The notes under the pieces: model-generated
What the model saw: the letters and a program-made list of their open reading frames with translations, nothing else
Told to the model about the DNA's origin: nothing
Databases searched by the model: none
From: Alcaligenaceae bacterium
GTDB lineage: Bacteria; Pseudomonadota; Gammaproteobacteria; Burkholderiales; Burkholderiaceae
NCBI GenBank assembly: GCA_947372575.1
Contig: CANBUF010000159.1
Location: 1 to 5,463 of the forward strand
DNA length: 5,463 nt
Direction of reading: 5' to 3'
Shown here: one piece after another, positions 5,346-5,463 of the stretch
How positions within the stretch are numbered: position 1 is the first letter of the stretch
Layout of the letters: each line of letters starts with the position of its first letter
Translations under genes and position numbers: made by a program

Positions 5346-5346
5346 T
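5318..5346 (+). promoter_or_regulatory. Candidate rightward promoter overlapping the TerC promoter
   Basis: TTTACA (5318-5323, five of six) and AACAAT (5341-5346, four of six) with 17-bp spacing. It would start RNA near 5353, just ahead of the terminator-like hairpin at 5395-5424. Confidence 0.3.
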
Positions 5347-5394
5347 AAAATCAACTGCCTAACGCGATGCTGGCTATTGCACTGCAGCGGACAG

Positions 5395-5424
5395 TTCAGC
5401 TATCGTCGCCGAGCTGAAATTTTT
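5395..5424 (+). terminator. Terminator-like hairpin, plus strand
   Basis: TTCAGCT (5395-5401) pairs perfectly with AGCTGAA (5412-5418) around a 10-nt loop, followed by ATTTTT. The stem is short and only moderately GC-rich. The other strand has no T-run after the stem, so it is oriented to stop rightward transcripts, although no plus-strand gene precedes it. Confidence 0.5.
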
Positions 5425-5463
5425 CATCATTTGAAATGCGGTTGACTTTTATGCAGTGCTCGC

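Larger units (their letters stand above)
5251..5463. other. Intergenic region upstream of the minus-strand TerC gene; no gene seen
   Basis: No supportable coding sequence on either strand. It contains overlapping promoter-like elements in both directions (5316-5346) and a terminator-like hairpin (5395-5424). A lone TTGACT (5442-5447) could be the -35 element of a promoter pointing out of the right edge. Confidence 0.5.

Noticed and set aside
5451..5463. Possible start codon of a gene running off the right edge (ATG 5451)
   Set aside because: There is no Shine-Dalgarno, and only four codons are visible, so nothing can be supported.
1..5463. CRISPR array, insertion sequence, tRNA or rRNA
   Set aside because: I saw no regularly spaced repeats, transposase frames, terminal inverted repeats, tRNA cloverleaf or rRNA segments on either strand.

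Overview
The window reads as chromosomal DNA of a betaproteobacterium, most likely of the order Burkholderiales. The grounds are inference from content: a Bug/TctC-family periplasmic binding protein (a family greatly expanded in Bordetella, Cupriavidus and relatives) co-directional with an aconitase-type hydratase and an isocitrate-lyase-type lyase, moderate GC, and a TerC/YjbE-type membrane protein behind a yybP-ykoY leader. Genus cannot be fixed from the sequence.

Left half (1-3348, all + strand): the 3' part of a Bug/TctC solute-binding protein gene, then after 35 bp a two-gene aconitase-family hydratase (large subunit with its three iron-sulfur cysteines, small subunit with the aconitase swivel motifs), then a PEP-mutase/isocitrate-lyase superfamily lyase. 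The last two junctions are ATGA stop/start overlaps, so these genes form a tight operon, closed by a hairpin terminator at 3310-3348. No leuB or other leucine gene is present. The set (carboxylate capture, hydration or isomerisation, C-C cleavage) resembles the dimethylmaleate hydratase plus 2,3-dimethylmalate lyase module of nicotinate fermentation (dmdA-dmdB-dml), and suggests catabolism of an imported alkyl-substituted di- or tricarboxylate to pyruvate or glyoxylate plus a short acid. The exact substrate is unknown.

Middle (3349-3760): a 412-bp non-coding stretch. It holds several short inverted repeats, a good sigma70-type promoter (3465-3493), and a manganese-sensing yybP-ykoY riboswitch aptamer (about 3538-3662), followed by an expression platform in which mutually exclusive helices involve the P1 strand and the Shine-Dalgarno sequence of the next gene.

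Right half (3761-5250): two convergent genes for TerC/YjbE-family membrane proteins, paralogues of each other, separated by a strong bidirectional terminator (4493-4528). Only the first has the Mn riboswitch; together they probably deal with Mn2+ or related metal homeostasis. The last 213 bp contain no gene that can be supported. They hold overlapping candidate promoters in both directions and a terminator-like hairpin at 5395-5424, which together could delimit a small transcript.
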